From NCBI GenBank assembly GCA_052273485.1, contig DAVZID010000037.1, forward strand, positions 1-32,798: DNA of 32,798 bases, written 5' to 3'. This DNA is from Anthropogastromicrobium sp052273485. GTDB lineage: Bacteria > Bacillota > Clostridia > Lachnospirales > Lachnospiraceae. How positions within the stretch are numbered: position 1 is the first letter of the stretch; each line of letters starts with the position of its first letter. Under the pieces are notes generated by a model. It saw only the letters and a program-made list of their open reading frames with translations, had not been told where the DNA came from and made no database searches. The translations under genes and the position numbers were made by a program. Positions 32,737 to 32,798 of the stretch are shown here, piece after piece.

Positions 32737-32798
32737 TTAGGAGTACACAATATCGTTCAATACAATCTCATCTGCACAGGCTCGGATATTATTCATCA
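32737..32798 (-). CDS. 3' end of an unidentified gene (partial)
   Basis: A frame enters from the right edge and ends ADEIVLNDIVYS with TAA at 32737-32739, followed by the terminator at 32680-32725. Only about 20 residues are visible. No family can be named. Confidence 0.4.
   Translation of the reverse strand, partial: MNNIRACADEIVLNDIVYS

Noticed and set aside
1..32798. tRNA, rRNA or a replication origin
   Set aside because: No cloverleaf, conserved rRNA stretch or DnaA-box cluster was noticed by eye; a covariance-model scan would settle it.

Overview
The window looks like a chromosomal accessory region of a gut-type Clostridia (Lachnospirales/Oscillospirales-like Firmicute). The support is strong AGGAGG ribosome binding sites, families common in that group (HxlR, DUF2089, TIGR04076, an FMN riboswitch ahead of ribU) and remnants of Tn1549-like conjugative elements, TnpB and IS110 transposases. 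The species cannot be named from the sequence.

Region 1 (about 300-19300, all minus strand) is a BREX type 1 phage-defence operon read from right to left: a small HTH gene, brxA, brxB, brxC, pglX, an unknown 113-aa gene, an AlbA_2/Schlafen-type ATP-binding regulator, pglZ, brxL, then a PD-(D/E)xK-like nuclease, an SMC/ABC-type coiled-coil ATPase, an unknown 112-aa gene and a cut-off YjbR-like gene. A promoter sits at 19255-19283 and hairpins lie at the far end. By hand counts on single 60-base lines, the sampled BREX core lines are about 50-60% GC, while the regulator, the nuclease/ATPase pair and the recognition-domain part of pglX are about 33-38%, which suggests cassette exchange. The regulator carries an 11-bp tandem repeat inside its reading frame and could be phase variable.

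Region 2 (19300-22900) holds a VWA protein, a macrodomain-HTH protein and a graveyard of broken genes (a frameshifted unknown gene, a TnpB fragment, an IS110 fragment).

Region 3 (22900-30570) is a redox/flavin and ADP-ribosylation cluster. A class M sirtuin (SirTM) and its zinc macrodomain lie in an overlapping operon behind an FMN-barrel/ferredoxin fusion and a deleted acetyltransferase. Next come a broken flavoprotein, a truncated riboflavin transporter with FMN riboswitch, a PPOX-like protein, a two-domain SnoaL lipoprotein and an NAD(P)-binding protein, with a divergent HxlR regulator at the right end. Three promoters in this cluster (25741-25807, 28039-28105, 29849-29940) share the same layout: a GTTACC-N4-GGTAAC palindrome, then CACAA-N2-TTGTG, then CGTAC directly abutting the -35, then a 17-bp spacer. 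They appear to form one regulon, plausibly under the HxlR protein, and it includes the SirTM operon.

Region 4 (30540-32798) has relaxase and small mobilisation-gene remnants, two truncated genes fused by a deletion (TIGR04076 and an alpha/beta hydrolase), and an intact two-gene unit of a DUF2089 regulator and a small membrane protein. Gene-to-gene deletion scars recur through the right half.
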